Of a stretch of 14,957 nt of DNA, positions 13,056-14,957 are shown in pieces. Below the pieces are notes generated by a model that saw only the letters and a program-made list of their open reading frames with translations, made no database searches and was not told the DNA's origin. The position numbers were made by a program, and so were the translations under genes. Each line of letters starts with the position of its first letter. Within the stretch, counting starts at the first letter, position 1. Source of the stretch: Candidatus Aenigmatarchaeota archaeon (GTDB lineage Archaea > Aenigmatarchaeota > Aenigmatarchaeia > GW2011-AR5 > WALA01); assembly GCA_015522745.1 (NCBI GenBank), contig WALQ01000020.1, forward strand, positions 1 through 14,957. The letters run 5' to 3'.

Positions 13056-14895
13056 CAGGAACTCCCATGGCCTTCTTCACCACGCCTCTCATTTTTCCAG
13101 CAGTTATTCCAACATTTACCATGTGAAATTGCGCCATTCTATCGAAAAAGTCCTTTTCATAAGGAGTTGACCTAAAGTATATTGACATTCCCATGCGGCT
13201 CTTGAACTTTTTAAATATATAACTGTCATAATTGCCACCATGATACTCATCACTGCTACTTGGAAACTTGTGCAAAAGAAAATCAAAATTAAGATTGAAT
13301 ATTTTTTTCAATAGGTTTTCGCTTTCTTTTTGTGGAACGAATTGGACGTTGTATTTATTCTCAGGATATCGTTCGAGCAATTTGTCATAGGAGGAAAACT
13401 CATCGTCGCCGAGGGGTTTCTTTTCCGATTCATGCGTTTTCAGTATCTTATACTTCCCATTAACAAGTGTGTACTTCAGTTGTTCTCGCTCGTCTTTGAT
13501 GCCGAGCATCTGATTTATATAACGCCTTACCTCCTCTTCGCGCGCTTTGTATTCAACCATCTTAACGAACATTATGTTTGGGGTTACCATGAAATTGTCA
13601 AAGTTATAAATTCCTGTCTCAACACCAAATTTGGTTTTGGATATTATATTCTTCACAAAATATCTGACGTTCGTCATTATTATGTACTGGCTGTACCCGC
13701 CGAGCATTTTTTTCTTTACCTGGCCAAGGCACCAGCCCTTCACGCTCTCAACCCACGCTGGAGTTATCCAAGGATACTTGACGCGAAGCCCAATATTCTC
13801 ATCGAATATTAGTATTTTAGCGAGCTCATCGTAGACATTTGTTATCTCAGGTACCTTCTCACTCTGACGTTGAATCTCTTCAGAAGGTGTCTTTTGTATC
13901 TCCACCGTTGAAAGACGTTTGAAACCAACTAAGTTTGTGAAAGACATCGACATCGGATCTCCAAGAGTTTCATATTCATTACCAAGTCTCATGTTGGTAT
14001 CCATTCTCAATGCCTCATCTGAAAATCCGTCATGTATGGACATTTCGCGGACGATGAGTGGTTTTGCCCACTCACGAAATTGTTCGAGCGTTTTCTCGCG
14101 ACTGCGTTTTAGTTGATTTAATCTACTCAGGCGCTGTTCTACCTCGTTTATGAACGTTGACAACCAATCCTGATAAAGTTTCCATTTCACACGAAGCATG
14201 TTCTTTTCAACTGTTTGTATATTTTTCAAATGACCGTTTGTAATATCGTCGAGATTGTTCATGCTCATAAAATCATCAACTATTGTGGGCATTATGTTGT
14301 TGTTACGCATAAACGCCATGCTCAGACGCCCAGCACCTTGCCCGTTACCGCCGGCATAAAAATCAACTTGGTCGACAAACACCGTTTTGAGAGCCATCGA
14401 TGCAAGCCGTTTCCTTCTTTCAAACTCCGCACGCTTTTTTGCATCCTTTACATTGGTGTCTATTTGAGAATCATGTATGTAATTTGCAAATTCTTGATAT
14501 TTCCTTATATCATGCTCAAGAAGTTCTAGATCTGACACTGACTGGGAAATGGATATCAAGGCCTGCTTTATTCTCGCCTGTAAATCGTACTTCTGACCCA
14601 TTATAGATTGGTATAGTTGCGTATGATTTGGACGGACTTCAATCCATTTGTCAAATATGTACTTCTCAAAATTGTTACTATCCAACCAATCAGCAAGAGC
14701 GGTGAAAACCATTTGTGTCCTCCCTTCTCCAGTAACATAGATTATATTTCCGTATCCTTCGAAAGGTTGAAGAATCCATGCATACCCCTTGAATTTTCCA
14801 AGTGGCCCAAATATGTCGCTTGGAGAATAGGGACTACCACGTATGTTGTGATCAAAGCATGAATTATCTAGTATGTACTTCCTAGCAAACGCCAT
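13048..14895 (-). CDS. Large coiled-coil protein of unknown function
   Basis: I do not recognise this 615-residue protein. It is the first gene of a two-gene operon with the endonuclease IV-like protein; its stop at 13050-13048 lies within 8 bp of that gene's GTG start. No signal peptide, membrane helix or zinc-type cysteine pair is seen. Residues about 100-170 and 225-285 are rich in charged residues and leucine in heptad-like spacing and are likely coiled coils. Between them lies a Gly-rich YAGGNGQGAGR (180-190). The region 365-450 is richer in aromatic and beta-prone residues (YPWITPAWVESVKGW, YSQYIIMTNVRYF). The C-terminus is basic and ends GVPGG. Composition matches its partner, so recent acquisition is not obvious. 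Joint translation suggests that the two proteins act together. Confidence 0.85.
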   Translation of the reverse strand: MAFARKYILDNSCFDHNIRGSPYSPSDIFGPLGKFKGYAWILQPFEGYGNIIYVTGEGRTQMVFTALADWLDSNNFEKYIFDKWIEVRPNHTQLYQSIMGQKYDLQARIKQALISISQSVSDLELLEHDIRKYQEFANYIHDSQIDTNVKDAKKRAEFERRKRLASMALKTVFVDQVDFYAGGNGQGAGRLSMAFMRNNNIMPTIVDDFMSMNNLDDITNGHLKNIQTVEKNMLRVKWKLYQDWLSTFINEVEQRLSRLNQLKRSREKTLEQFREWAKPLIVREMSIHDGFSDEALRMDTNMRLGNEYETLGDPMSMSFTNLVGFKRLSTVEIQKTPSEEIQRQSEKVPEITNVYDELAKILIFDENIGLRVKYPWITPAWVESVKGWCLGQVKKKMLGGYSQYIIMTNVRYFVKNIISKTKFGVETGIYNFDNFMVTPNIMFVKMVEYKAREEEVRRYINQMLGIKDEREQLKYTLVNGKYKILKTHESEKKPLGDDEFSSYDKLLERYPENKYNVQFVPQKESENLLKKIFNLNFDFLLHKFPSSSDEYHGGNYDSYIFKKFKSRMGMSIYFRSTPYEKDFFDRMAQFHMVNVGITAGKMRGVVKKAMGVPGG

Positions 14896-14910
14896 AAATA
14901 TATTTGGTAT

Positions 14911-14928
14911 CGAATATTAAATAATTTA
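14911..14928 (-). promoter_or_regulatory. Promoter of the two-gene minus-strand operon
   Basis: An AT-rich, TATA-like stretch (plus-strand ATTAAATAATTTA at 14916-14928) is centred about 27 bases upstream of the ATG at 14895. No GGTGA-type ribosome binding site is seen before that ATG, so the message is probably leaderless. Confidence 0.5.
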
Positions 14929-14957
14929 ACTATACGAGAATAAGATACGCTGATGAC

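Noticed and set aside
13330..13812. A 160-codon open frame on the plus strand
   Set aside because: It is antisense to the 615-residue gene, which keeps a continuous frame, an upstream TATA-like box and coupling to its neighbour.

Overview
The window is archaeal. It holds ribosomal proteins S26e and L21e, RNA polymerase subunit Rpo4 (RpoF), archaeal Pus10 and TrmY, archease, an intron-bearing initiator tRNA and TATA-type promoters. Several genes look leaderless; others carry GGTGA-type ribosome binding sites. The order L21e-RpoF-DUF655 and the presence of TrmY fit Euryarchaeota or DPANN archaea. S26e is, as far as I recall, mostly known from TACK/Asgard archaea and some DPANN. A small-genome DPANN-like or deep-branching lineage is my guess; it needs a ribosomal or 16S marker to settle. 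Genes are tightly packed, and three convergent pairs end within or against each other.

Layout. Positions 1-1109: the 5' end of a leftward gene with a signal peptide, a divergent promoter region, NAD kinase, then tRNA-Ile(GAU). Positions 1110-1504: the only long stretch without a gene, filled by a chain of inverted repeats (about ten hairpins) that runs into the stop codon of the next gene. Positions 1493-2333 (minus): PAP2 phosphatase and archease, overlapping. Positions 2389-4351 (plus): S26e followed after 4 nt by a type IV pilus/archaellum-type secretion ATPase. Positions 4348-6533: a HerA-like ATPase (minus), a small OB-fold protein (plus) and an M50 membrane protease (minus). Positions 6605-9047 (plus): initiator tRNA-Met with a 14-nt intron, then TrmY, an AMMECR1-domain protein and Pus10. 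Positions 9124-11096 (plus): L21e, RpoF, DUF655 and an HD-domain hydrolase. Positions 11097-14895 (minus): a two-gene operon of large proteins.

How the genes fit together. Much of the window concerns tRNA and translation. Archease activates the RtcB ligase that joins exons of intron-bearing tRNAs such as the tRNA-iMet seen here. Pus10 makes pseudouridine 54/55 and TrmY methylates pseudouridine 54, so the two successive steps of T-loop modification sit in one gene run. L21e, RpoF and DUF655 form a familiar translation/transcription cluster.

The least explained parts are the hairpin array at 1115-1504 and the operon at 11097-14895. In that operon a protein carrying most metal-ligand motifs of the endonuclease IV TIM-barrel family, split by an insert of nearly 300 residues, is encoded with a 615-residue coiled-coil protein that I do not recognise.
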